Positions 9,907 through 19,347 of a stretch of 64,000 nucleotides of DNA are shown one piece after another. Each line of letters opens with the position of its first letter. The stretch's first letter is position 1. The notes under the pieces were generated by a model. It saw only the letters and a list, made by a program, of their open reading frames with translations. It ran no database searches and was not told where the DNA came from. Made by a program: the position numbers and the translations under genes. The DNA is from Hyposmocoma kahamanoa (Eukaryota; Arthropoda; Insecta; Lepidoptera; Cosmopterigidae): positions 688,260 through 752,259 of the forward strand of contig NW_020653712.1 in assembly GCF_003589595.1 (NCBI RefSeq), written 5' to 3'.

Positions 9907-10023
9907 ATATCAAGTGACGGGACGAATAAAACGTGCGCCAGGTGGTAAGTAACACGCCTATCGATAACAGAAGCAGTGCCAATCAGAGCTTTAAATCGCG
10001 AAGATCTGAGGGGCACTGCCATG
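9907..10023 (-). repeat. Rep-A half, left of a retrotransposon insertion
   Basis: Reads ATATCAAGTGACGGGACGA through TCTGAGGGGCACTGCCAT, then stops at the inserted retrotransposon. The other half resumes at 12014. Confidence 0.85.
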
Positions 10024-12013
10024 GTTGGTTAGGTCGAGCAAAGAAAAGTTTAGATCAAGTAATAGTAAAACATTTGGGTGGAACAGATTCCATTGAAAAC
10101 TTATCAAATAATTTTTCTAAAATATTTACAGAGGAAATAGTGGCTATTAAACTTAAACATAATTGTGATCGAACTTTCTTGGAACGAGCCCACTATGTTA
10201 ATGAGTGTCCAGTATCCATGCGGTTTGTTAAGGCTAAGGCTCAAGATGTATTGAAAATAATAAATAAATCAAGTGATGAAAAATCACCTGGATGTGATGG
10301 TATTAGGGTTATGGACGTTAAACAGATCAGGTACAAGCTTAGCCCAATATTGGCAAAATTTATAAATCTTTGTGTTGAGAAGGGAGTATACCCTATGGAG
10401 CTTAAAGTTGCTAACATTAGACCATTATATAAGCAAGGTAGTCATATTGATTATGCGAATTACAGACCAATAGCAATATTGTCGGTAATCAATAAGATAG
10501 TTGAAAAGTTTATTATGAACCAAGTGACAAAGTTTTTAGAGTATCATAATGTAGTATCGGATACACAGCATGGTTTCCGGAGAGGTCGTAGTACTGCGTC
10601 AGCTCTTGCTGGTTTCACAGATTATGTGAATGAAAGTCTAAACGAGCGGAAGCAACTGGTAGTTATTTTCATGGATTTCAAAAAAGCATTTGATATTTTA
10701 GATCACTGCCAGTTGCTTCGAGCCATGTACGAATGTGGCATTCGCGGTCCACTTGGAGATTGGTTTCGAGCGTATCTAAAGGATAGGACACTACAAACTG
10801 TAATAGAGGGCCAGAGTGGTAAAAAATTTGATATTACTTATGGTGTGCCCACTGGTTCAGTATATGGTCCGGTGGGGTATAGCATGCATGTTAATTCTAT
10901 GGGTAATGTAGTTAAATATTGTAAGGTTTTCATGTACGCTGATGACACTTGTTTGGTCTATGCAGATACTAATCTTAAAAATATAGAAAATAAAATACAA
11001 GAGGATTTTGACCATATTGTTAAGTGGTCTCACGACAATGGTTTAATTATAAATATTAACAAGACAAAATGTATGCACATATATTCACCTTATAGCAAAG
11101 TCTTTTTATAGGGTCTACTTAGATAAACCTAAAATTTATGGCCATTCTTATGAATGTCTACATAAGCAAAAAATTAATTGTATTTGTGATTGTATAGATT
11201 GAGTTAATAGTTTCAAATACTTAGGATTAATAATAGATAGGCATTTCTCATGGAAGTTGCATGTGGAGAGTGTGTGTTCCAAATTAAGGTTGACTTTAGA
11301 AAAGATTTTTCATCTTAAATTTATTGTTAATAGGGCTACTTTATTTGTTGTATATTTTGCACTGGCGGAGTCTATTTTGTCATAATATGGTCTGAGTAGT
11401 TCTGGGCGTACTTTTAAGTATTATTTGGATCAAATTAAGCAGCTACAAATAAGGTTTTTGAAAATATTAGTTGATGAAAAGGTTAAAGACAATTGTAACA
11501 AGAGATATGAAGAATTATTCTCAATTTGTAAGGTTTTGCCAGTTCAAGACAAAGTTAAATTTCTAATCGCTCTTGAGCAGTATAGAAACAATGATTTCAA
11601 AAACTATGCTGTGCATTCTTATGCTACTAGATCTGTTAGCAGTTCGAAATATGTTGTACCTAGAGCCTGTAATTACTTTGCTCAAAGAACAAGACACTAC
11701 CTAGTACCATCCATCTATAATGATTTACCTGTAGATGAAAGTAGTGTATCAAAGTATGTTTTTAAAAAGAAAATAAGAGATAAAATGTTAGCTGATGTTA
11801 AAGATAGATAAGATATATATTTTAAGTTATTAATATGTAAGTAAAATAAGTTTAATAAATTGTATTAGTTTTTTGATAATAGTGGGCAGGTAGATTGTAA
11901 GTTTTTGTTATATTTGAGAGTTTGTCACCGCCAACAAACTGTTATGCAGTTTGGCGGGCTGAAATGTAACCAATTGTTTTTGTGAGAAATAAATCATTAT
12001 TATTATTATTATT
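10024..12013 (+). mobile_element. 5'-truncated CR1/Jockey-type non-LTR retrotransposon with (ATT)n tail
   Basis: About 2 kb inserted in Rep-A. The sequence encodes a reverse transcriptase and its C-terminal region. The endonuclease and ORF1 are absent, so the copy is 5'-truncated, as is usual after incomplete target-primed reverse transcription. It ends AATAAATCATTATTATT, an (ATT)n tail directly against resumed Rep-A sequence. A clear target duplication was not identified. The clade cannot be fixed without a tree; CR1, Daphne or a related branch are options. Confidence 0.85.
10030..11811 (+). pseudogene. Reverse transcriptase of the inserted retrotransposon, broken
   Basis: Reverse transcriptase (RNA-dependent DNA polymerase), interrupted. 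Recognisable in order: SPGCDGI near 10290, ANIRPLYKQG near 10410 and NYRPIAIL near 10460. Then come HGFRRGRSTASAL near 10570, the palm aspartate in FMDFKKAFD near 10670, a degraded VPTGSVYGP near 10850 where functional elements usually have VPQGSVLGP, and the catalytic YADD near 10936. The frame is open from Rep-A into 11111. It then meets stops near 11110, 11200 and 11384, and the C-terminal domain (FKYLGLIID near 11215, then 11425-11811) is otherwise readable. The apparent start at 9933 is an accident: about the first 31 residues are translated Rep-A. Confidence 0.85.
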
Positions 12014-12092
12014 GCACCCGTCACTCTGAGACATAAGCTGATAAGCCCCAAGTGCCTGTAATTTCACCAGCACCCTTACCGTTGAAAACCGG
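12014..12092 (-). repeat. Rep-A half, right of the retrotransposon
   Basis: Resumes with GCACCCGTCACTCTGAGAC and continues to TTGAAAACCGG, then stops. Confidence 0.85.
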
Positions 12093-12094
12093 AA

Positions 12095-12245
12095 AAAAGT
12101 TGAAAGATTTGTAACAATTCGTAAGGTCCGTTGGTTTGTTCCTTGGCTCAGTCGGCATAGCGCCTGGCATGGTTTGATAGGTTGGTTCGGAACCAAGCGG
12201 ATCGTAATTAATTTTTTCTACCCGTTCGATCTTTCTTTAATAATC
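12095..12245 (+). mobile_element. SINE-1 head fragment
   Basis: tRNA-like segment 12134-12207 (TTGGCTCAGTCGGCATAGCG; box B region GGTTCGGAACCAAGC is degraded), followed by the tail TTCTACCCGTTCGATCTTT. It abuts the Rep-A fragment. Confidence 0.65.
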
Positions 12246-12657
12246 GTAAGAATATTAAGTTCAATCTGACTTTTAAGAAAGAATCAAACGGACTGCTAAG
12301 TTGTGTACACATTCGGGCAAATCGTTGGTTAAGTAGCCATTTTGGTGTAATTTTTAACATAATGTACTTCTATTGATAACTAAGTAAAAGAATTCATTGT
12401 ATGTTACATTATAAGCTAGTAGTTAACTGCAGAAAACACACAACGTAACCACTATCATAAATGATGTCATTATCAATTAATTGTCATCATTTTGTGAACA
12501 ACCGTGTCTTTGTTTCAGAACTAAGTGAATGGCGCTACAGTCGCAAATAAAGATTAAGCAAAATGTATTATTGTATCAGGCAAATACATTATTTGTTGTA
12601 ACTATGTTAAGCTTCCAATTGCTACATTCAGATTGGTCTGTTTAAGTTTACGTTGTG

Positions 12658-13831
12658 CATCGAGTATATAACCTGAAATAGAGACGAAATGTCATTTCAT
12701 TTGTTTGAAAACTATTCTGCCAACTCATTACGATGACAACTGCGCTCCGATTGGCCAGCCCGAATTCGAAACAATTGACGGGTGTCGTCAATTGTTTTAC
12801 TTCAAATCGACCAGTTTAACTTGAGCTTTGCTGTAATGGACGAAAATTGAAAAATTACATGTTAATCGACGAAATGTGATTCCGTTTGTTTTGTAAAAAG
12901 ATGTTTTCCCACACCACCGAATCGAACAACCCCCGATTGTTAAAGATATTATCTTTATTACAATAAATACACAATATCTTTGGAATATACAGAGACGTAC
13001 ACACAGGTCAGTTGTAGGTGCTGTACTATTTCAGCTTTCTAATTAACATTAATTATTAATGACATAAGTCGGCCGCAGGTGCTTTCCGGCTAACGCTATG
13101 ACAGCCGAAATAGCCGGACCGTCTGTACGGTCCGGCTGTTTCGACCGGCGTGACATTTGGATGAGAGGAAGCGGGGTTGTCGACTGCTCCAGTTAAGTTA
13201 CATGTAGGGGTAGTTGGTACGATCGCGTCAAGTTGTATCCTTAAATATCTCAGAACAAACCAGTCGTATATCATTGACAACTGCGAAGATTCAGAATAGT
13301 CAATTTCGTATGGCGGCCATCTTAAATTCGTCATATCAGAACACTTTCGATTCTAGTAGAACCTGACTAAGATTCTTGACAACTTTTATTTGAGAGCCAT
13401 GTGCCCATCTACGATACTGGAGCGAACAGCCTCTGTCCCACCTGATGCGAGCACTATTCCAAGATATCCGGATTTTCTCGTACTCACTGAACCCTTCCAG
13501 CCACTATTCCTGTAAATCATTTTAAACTATCGCTGTTCCTTCTGGGAGAACTATTACCTAAATGTCTACATCAGTCTGTAGTAATCGAGCTACACACGTA
13601 TAGTATGTTGCGCGTTGCGCTGGGCCGCTAAATCTGCCTGTGCAGACTGAGAGATAAGTTTAAGAAGATTAACATCCTTACACTAACGTCACAGTATGTT
13701 AAGAAAAATATTTTTTTTTAAATAGTGATAAACATAACATTAATACGAGGAATAGAAATAAACTATTCGCCCATTTGCCTGATGGTTGGATGGTCCTTAT
13801 TTCGTTTCTATTTCTGGTTATATACTCGATG
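12658..13831. mobile_element. MITE-2, long copy: 1.17-kb TIR element
   Basis: CATCGAGTATATAACC at the left is mirrored by GGTTATATACTCGATG at the right, with AGAAATAGA/TCTATTTCT continuing both arms. Shorter copies of the family (18695-19011, 56822-57163, 61210-61592) share CTCCGATTGGCC, CAATTGACG and CTGAAATAGTACAGC-type blocks. No transposase frame is present; the 92-codon frame inside (13056-13334) matches nothing I know. Bases 13644-13760 resemble 33090-33225 (GAGAGATAAGTTTAAG, CTTACACTA, GTCACAGTA), so a second repeat may be embedded. A 17-bp hairpin lies at 13106-13143. Confidence 0.7.
13106..13143. repeat. GC-rich hairpin inside MITE-2
   Basis: AGCCGGACCGT (13112-13122), loop CTGT, and ACGGTCCGGCT (13127-13137) form a perfect 11-bp stem. 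It extends to about 17 bp with one mismatch (CGAAAT against GTTTCG). Confidence 0.85.
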
Positions 13832-13905
13832 GCGTGATGACACGGATTCAAGTTAGACGTGTAGATGGCTTTTGAGGCGTAGGGGACAGCATGACAGTTG
13901 TTTTC

Positions 13906-14085
13906 ATGATACCAAGAGACGGGATGAAGAAGTCGTTTGTCTGGCGTTAACAAGTCCCGTGTGCCTGTAATTTTATTAGCACTTTTACCCTTCAAAACCG
14001 GAACGCTGTAATGTTCACATTACTGCCCAGCAGCAGGAATAGTTAAAATGGCAATGCTGAACGAATTCCTTGTCGAAACAACGAA
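13906..14085 (-). repeat. Rep-A with internal deletion
   Basis: Goes from CAAGAGACGGGATGAAG straight to GTTAACAAGTCCCGTGTGCC, skipping the GCAGTGCC palindrome. It then continues through GCTGTAATGTTCACATTACTG to GAACGAATTCCTTGTCG. Confidence 0.8.
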
Positions 14086-14188
14086 TTCTACTGCTGTTGA
14101 AATTTCTATGTCGAAGACGCCCCGAATAAACGTGCTAAAGTTTTCACACATTTTTTTTTCATGCTATGTTTTCTTTGTATCTATGCGT

Positions 14189-14241
14189 TAAAGAGCAGCT
14201 TAACTTAAATTTGTACAATTTAAGTTAAGCTACTCTTTAAC
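14189..14241. repeat. Long AT-rich hairpin
   Basis: TTAAAGAGCAGCTTAACTTA at the left pairs with TAAGTTAAGCTACTCTTTAA at the right, around a TTGTACA centre. The arms are about 23 bases with one mismatch. No protein is near. It may be a tiny foldback element or a cruciform-prone site. Confidence 0.85.
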
Positions 14242-14482
14242 TGGAAATTAATGTTATTATTTGTTATATAATCAAGTTCTACCTGCTGTTAGTTTTCTCT
14301 GTATCTTTATCTGTACAATGCAATAAATAAGTAGTATAGTGGTGTGCACCAAAGGAGACTCCACCCATGACGTCCCTGTAAATCTGGTGCATATTGGGCA
14401 ACAATCGACAAGTTCCAGACGACAAGAAGCAAATACTTTCACAACGATGGCAAACATTATAGTGAATAGCAGGCTTTACACA

Positions 14483-14868
14483 GTGGCATTATTCAGTGTG
14501 GCGGTGGGCGCGCCGGCGCCTGTGTCGAGGTGGGCGCGGGTAGATCTATTGGCTCGGTCCGCCTGTACCTTTCACACGGCTCATTCAGAGTGCAGGCGCG
14601 GGTACAGCGGCGCGTGCGGGCGTGCGGGTCCTAACGTGTTCCCTCTCACATAGCCGAATCGGCTACAAGCGCGTGAAGCGCGTAGATCTACACGTCGAAA
14701 TCACAAACAGACGCTAGACCAAGAACTGTGAACGGTACGGACGGACCGATCCAATAGATCTACCCGCGCGGCGCGCACGCACCCGCGTCCGCGCCTGCCG
14801 CCACTCTGAATAAGTGTTTGGTCTAGCGTCTAGCGTCTGTTTGCGATTTCGACGTGTGGATCTACCCG
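14483..14868. repeat. GC-rich block of nested inverted repeats
   Basis: Three inverted pairs overlap. GGGTAGATCTATTGG at 14538 is mirrored by CCAATAGATCTACCC at 14751, with similarity extending over about 32 bases (29 matching). TAGATCTACACGTCG at 14683 is mirrored by CGACGTGTGGATCTA at 14850, over 34 bases with about 2 mismatches. ATTCAGTGTGGCGG at 14490 is mirrored by CCGCCACTCTGAAT at 14799. GTAGCCGATTCGGCTA-type self-complementarity also occurs near 14652-14665. The base composition differs strongly from the flanks. No recognisable protein is present, and open frames here are composition artefacts. Confidence 0.75.
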
Positions 14869-15180
14869 CTCGTGAAGACGTCAAGACCCGCGCGCCGAGA
14901 GATTGCGAGATTGAGCGCGCGTGTAAAGACGTTGGAAGGAAAAGGGAAAGACCGCGCGATTGCTCTCATCAGTCGCGGTCTCCAACACGCGCCAGTTTCA
15001 TGCGGTCTATCCTACGATATTAGCCTTTGCATGGACGCCCTTCCGTTGTAACAAAAACGAACACGAGCAATCGCGCGCGAAAGAACTTTAGCTTAAAAAA
15101 TTTCAAACAAGTAATCGCGATTACGCGTACAGAGTATGTCGCGCGTAATCCTGTACGCTCCTGATCACACGCGATAGAGT
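14869..15180. other. GC-rich continuation without a recognised gene
   Basis: Rich in CGCG (CGCGCGCCGAGAG, TCGCGCGCGA, ATCGCGATTACGCG). Frames of 65-69 codons exist in plus orientation but match nothing I recognise. It may be part of the inverted-repeat block at 14483-14868. Confidence 0.4.
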
Positions 15181-15293
15181 GGCTGTGTAAAGGAGGCTCA
15201 TGCCATAGGTACAATAAAAAGAAGAGGAAAGAATAATAAGGGTACATTTTTATAATAATAAAAACTCCGAAAAGTAAATAAAAAGTGACATAC

Positions 15294-15826
15294 CTATCAG
15301 AGCCAACATAGGTCTCCTTAGCTGTTATCCCGTTGAAATGTATCCGATTCTCCACTTCACCATCTTGAAGAACGTCGGTCATTATGAAATTCACCACTTG
15401 CTTATTCAAGTTACGTCTCAAATATCTCATATCACTTAACACGTTTCTATTTATGATTGGAAAATTAATTGAAGTTTGTTTTGTAATTGAAGGTTTTTTG
15501 ATTAAATTAACAGAATTGTCATTCAAATTTACACGATTATGTCTATAACGATGATGATGTTCAGAATTCGAAAAATTTAAAATGTTCGCTTCACTGTATT
15601 CGGAATTTAAAATTGAAGTTAAATTGTTTATTGAATTATAGTTTTTATTTGCAATGTTCGTGTCATGTTCGACGATGTTGGCATGGTCGACAATGTCCGT
15701 TTCTGTGTCACAAGTGGACGTGCCGAGGAGGAACACTACCAAAATCGGTGTCCGGAACATTTTACTCCAGCTAACAAGTCGGGACATGCTCGATTTTTTC
15801 TTTATTTTTGGCGATTTTATCTCCAT
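15294..15826 (-). CDS. Candidate first coding exon of a secreted or membrane protein
   Basis: Minus strand. An acceptor with a long T-rich tract ends TTATTTACAG at 15835; the exon starts ATACCAAAATG and the ATG is 15826-15824. The frame runs 177 codons and two bases to a strong donor, CTGATAG|GTATGT (15294/15293). The peptide begins MEIKSPKIKKK. It has a hydrophobic stretch near residues 26-36 (TPILVVFLLGT) after a basic region, followed by Cys39, consistent with a signal peptide (possibly used from Met23) or signal anchor. The rest is Asn/Ser-rich, with potential N-glycosylation sites such as NLTS and NFSN, a His/Arg patch (HHHRYRHNR) and a dibasic LRRNL near residue 150. I do not recognise the family. 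The unspliced frame runs on in both directions (15943 to 15020), but those parts are intron-like or repeat-like. Splicing would leave phase 2. Confidence 0.55.
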
Positions 15827-16132
15827 TTTGGTATCTGTAAATAAAAAAAAATCATTACATATTTTCGGAAAATTCAAAGTATAATTATTTATACAATAAC
15901 AATCTGCCGGTACAGATGGATAGTGCAGTGGCCTAAAACCCAATTAACCCGCCCGGGTTTTTACCCATTTGTGCCCAAAATCGTGGGCGGAAACGGCTAA
16001 AACCAAATTTGGTATAATTCCATGTTTTTTACAAATTTAGATATAAAAAAACGTCTTTTAGACGAAAAGGAGGCAACTCCACATAATACCCATCATACTA
16101 GTCTGCAACGCAGAGGACCAGGGTTAGATTCT

Positions 16133-16335
16133 AACCGCCTCCGTGGCCGAACGGTTACCACGGACTGTCACGCAGAGATCCCAGATTCGATTCCCGGGCC
16201 GGGAGAAATATTTGTATGGCCTACATTTATTTCTCTTGTGAGTTTGGGTGTATTTTGTGGTTGTCTACATGTGTCCATGGCACCCGCGATACAGTTTCCC
16301 TAGTGCGGGGCTTTGAGTGTGTGCGTTAAAAAAAA
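16133..16335 (+). mobile_element. SINE-2
   Basis: tRNA-like head at 16137-16207 (TGGCCGAACGG; GATTCGATTCCCGGGCC). A few bases are missing near CCACGGACTG, and the tail is GTGTGTGCGTTAAAAAAAA, so it ends in A rather than ATT. Confidence 0.85.
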
Positions 16336-16773
16336 ATATATCTACATATTCGCTCTACGTGTAGTATTTTTGTTAAGTTAAGTTACCTTGAATTTTAAGT
16401 AAAATATTCATTCACTAAACTTATTACCGGCTAACTACGTATTTAAGTCGAATTTTTGCTCGACGTATTTCCTATCAGTCCGTGATCTTTAAGAGTCGAA
16501 CTACCTCTGCTCGAATTAAACTTTTTCCCGTACTAATTCATTTTGCCTTGGTCGAGCGGCAGAGACCTTGGCTTTATTTCAGAATTAATTTTTTTGTAAC
16601 ATATGTACATATATGACATATGAACTAAATATAACACGTATAATATAAAAATCATTGGTGTATGTAAAGTTCTTACTAAATACAGAGGTTTTCTTAAAAA
16701 AAAAAATTTTGAGGTGACTTTGTGTTTTTTTCTGATCATCATCAAAATAAGAATAAAGAAGGCATATATAGTA

Positions 16774-16977
16774 GGATAGTAATCATTAGGACGTCGTAAC
16801 ATTCACAATTCAGGAATTTTGGGCAAAATTTGATCTTTATTCACAATCTATCGATAATACTATCGACAACAACTACATAACTATTTAAAATTTTATGAAT
16901 AAAACAGACTAAAGTAATTAGTGCATATCGTCAATTTTACTATATATTTTTTTCCAAATTGATTAATTCAACACTTT
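16774..16977. repeat. Left copy of a 204-bp direct repeat flanking the insertion
   Basis: GGATAGTAATCATTAGG to TTAATTCAACACTTT. It matches 17378-17580 with about three substitutions and a one-base T-run difference. It lies directly against the 5' end of the GC-rich insertion. Confidence 0.95.
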
Positions 16978-17377
16978 GTGCGGCGGACGCGCACCCGCTC
17001 CGGCGCAGACGTACGGGGAGAAGGCGAAGGCAGTTCGCTGCTCGCCTGATCCCCTAGTGAGACCAGCGGGCTCTGGACAGGGACTCCGGAGCCTGCATTG
17101 CACGGCCTCACTCGTCTGGGGGGCGGGTCGGAGGACAACCGACTCGCCCCTCCGTTGGCGCGGGAGCCCTGGCGTAAGCTAGGGCGGCCGGGCGGCGTCG
17201 TGGTGAATGCTCACTGATCCCACGGCGCCGACTCAACCGGCGAGAGGGAAACCCGGGGGGGTTTTAGTGGGGTAGGCCCTCCAGTCTGGAAGGAGAGTCC
17301 CCACATAACCCCTGAGTCTCCCTGGGCTCAGGGGTATCCATAAAGATTTCCCCCCCGTCAAAAAAAAAAAAAAAAAA
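16978..17377 (+). mobile_element. 3' end of a non-LTR retrotransposon (R1-like) with poly(A)
   Basis: A 400-bp GC-rich segment whose 3' end reads ATCCATAAAGATTTCCCCCC, then GTC and 18 A (17360-17377). The upstream GGGGTTTTAGTGGGGTAGGCCC and CCCCTGAGTCTCCCTGGGCT resemble 3' untranslated regions I associate with R1-clade elements of Lepidoptera. The first part may encode the last residues of ORF2 (frame to about 17180), with no diagnostic motif left. The unusual point is its flanks: both sides are the same 204-bp sequence. Confidence 0.65.
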
Positions 17378-17580
17378 GGATAGCAATCATTAGGACGTCG
17401 TAACATTCACAATTCAGGAATTTTGGGCAAAATTTGGTCTTTATTCACAATCTATCGATAATACTATCGACAACAACTACATAACTATTTAAAATTTTAT
17501 GAATAAAACAGACTAAAGTAATTAGTGTATATCGTCAATTTTACTATATATTTTTTCCAAATTGATTAATTCAACACTTT
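17378..17580. repeat. Right copy of the 204-bp direct repeat
   Basis: Starts immediately after the poly(A) run and ends TTCAACACTTT, after which the TIR element continues with CGCTGTTCTGCGG. Together with 16774-16977 it looks like an exceptionally long target-site duplication. Confidence 0.95.
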
Positions 17581-17984
17581 CGCTGTTCTGCGGAATCAAT
17601 TAAAGCCATTGAGAGATTCTGTTCTCTTTGCGCTTTGGCGCGCAGTTGAAGTCGAGTCACTGCCGCGGAATCTCATAATTAAGAACCACGCATTGGTACG
17701 AAACACGCCGAGCAAAAATTCGACTTAAAAACGTGAGTTATTATATGGTTTCTCCGTACCACCAGTTTGGGATCCAGTATTTCCTCTAATGAAAAATCCC
17801 AAACAGACCAGGACTAATTAATATGTTTTAGTTTATTCTAATTTATATTAATAATTAATAATAAATTGAACTTAATATATATTCATTCAATAAAATAATT
17901 TGTAAAACTTAATGTAGCGTAAATTGGGATGTTTTCTTTGTAAAATTAAAAATAAGGTATTTAATTAATAACTATTGTAACTAT

Positions 17985-18175
17985 GATGAAAAAATCGGGT
18001 GGTTTGCATCAATATTAGACATAACTGGTTGAAGACTGTACCACCTCAGTAAACCGTGGGACCTGTAAAGGGCCCGAAACGTCGGTTTGTTTGAAAAAAC
18101 AAATACACGCGATTTAAATCCGGAAAAATAGTTTCATTTCCTATGTGTAACAATCGCGAAAACCTAAGAACTCGA
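17985..18175 (+). repeat. MITE-4, right-hand part
   Basis: Contains GACTGTACCACCTCAGT, GGGCCCGAAACGTCGG, AAACAAATACACGCGATTTA and GTTTCATTTCC, ending GAAAACCTAAGAACTCGA. It matches the right two thirds of 59221-59428. The left arm is replaced by other sequence. Confidence 0.75.
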
Positions 18176-18205
18176 AACGTGAGTTATTCATTACTTTAGT
18201 TATTT

Positions 18206-18495
18206 TCATAATATCAAGTGAAGGGACGAACAAGTCATGCGCCTGATGGTAAGCTACACGCCTGTCCAGAACAGTTGCAGTGCCACTCAGAGCTTTGAAT
18301 CGCAAAGATCTGAGGGGCACTGCCACTGCGTCCTTCACCCCGAGACATAACTTGACAAGTCCCATGTGCTTATAATTTCACAAGCATCCTTCAAAATCGG
18401 AACGCAATAATGATGACACTACTGCTTGGCAGCAGAAATAAGTAGAGTGGAATACTTCTCTGGACGAAATTAAACTTCTCTTCCACAAGGTCTCA
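18206..18495 (-). repeat. Rep-A, nearly complete
   Basis: ATATCAAGTGAAGGGACGA through CGCAATAATGATGACACTACTG to ACTTCTCTTCCACAAGG. It lacks only the final GAGCTCTACTGC end. Confidence 0.85.
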
Positions 18496-18694
18496 CGGTG
18501 GTTTTCTATTTAAATATACATTGCCTATTATGAACTCAATAATGCTTACTAAGCATATGGATTACTACAGAAGACAACTTCCACGAAACCACTAGATAGT
18601 ATGTTTATATGTATATCGAATTACAAATAAAAATGTTCAGTAAGTAGAGCGTTCGATTACAGACTGGCACTTTTAAGTTCGTATTACAATGACA

Positions 18695-19011
18695 CATCAA
18701 GTATATAACCAGAAATAGAGACTAAATAAGAGCCATCCATTCCTGGCAACGTATCAGGCAAATGGGCCCTTGTATCATCACTTTTATCTTATGAAATCAC
18801 ATATTAGAAAGCTGAAATAGTACAGCGCCAACAACTGGCCTGTGTGTACGTCGAGAAGATAACATCTCTAACTATGGGGGGCTGTTCCATTCGGTGGTTT
18901 TGGATGCGGGCTGGCCAATCGGAGCGCAGTTGTCGCCGAAATTATTCGGTGAAATAGTTGTCAGCCAAGTTAAATGACATTTTATCTCTATTTTTGATTA
19001 TATACTCGATG
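18695..19011. repeat. MITE-2, short copy
   Basis: CATCAAGTATATAACCAG at the left and TTATATACTCGATG at the right. The interior shares GAAAGCTGAAATAGTACAGC, AACATCTCTAACTATGG and CGGGCTGGCCAATCGGAGC with 56822-57163 and 61210-61592. Confidence 0.8.
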
Positions 19012-19347
19012 CAATTTGATATTCCATATATATTTTATATCATCGGAAAGTCTTACTTTAATACATATTCAATTTTCTGCTTATCGAAAAATTTTTTTTT
19101 TACTAGAAACGAAAATACAGCTTATACTCCTGCAATACGGTCGCTTCTTTTTTGGAGAATTAAATTAATAACTCCAGTTCGTCGTCCTGCAATTAACCGC
19201 TACATGACATAACATTAATTGAAATTTCATTATAATATCAAAACGTTGTAGGGATTAATGATATTGAACTTTCAACGATATACCAACAGGGTAAAGTTTA
19301 AATTATATTAACAATCCAGAATTTGTTATTTCTTTTTAAATTTGAAA

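Larger units (their letters stand above)
16431..17740. mobile_element. TIR element disrupted by a retroposed insertion
   Basis: The left end (16431-16462: CTAACTACGTATTTAAGTCG then AATTTTTGCTCG) is mirrored at 17709-17740 (CGAGCAAAAATT then CGACTTAAAAACGTGAGTTA). This gives terminal inverted repeats of about 31-32 bases with few mismatches. Removing the insertion and one flanking duplicate leaves roughly 706 bp. A frame of 89 codons on the minus strand (16533-16802) matches nothing I know. A loosely similar internal piece lies at 2648-2740. Confidence 0.65.

Noticed and set aside
9933..11111. A 392-residue protein starting at 9933
   Set aside because: Its first 31 or so residues are translated Rep-A; the rest is a truncated RT, so this is a chimera and not a gene.
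14814..15051. Two overlapping plus-strand ORFs of 65-69 codons in GC-rich DNA
   Set aside because: They have no motifs, lie in an inverted-repeat block, and GC-rich sequence has few stops by chance.
15020..15943. A single 307-residue intronless protein on the minus strand
   Set aside because: The central part has good splice sites and protein-like content, but both ends read into intron-like or repeat-like sequence. I prefer an exon of 15294-15834.
16976..17182. A 68-codon plus-strand gene
   Set aside because: It lies at the 5' end of a poly(A)-tailed retroelement fragment, and at most encodes the last ORF2 residues.
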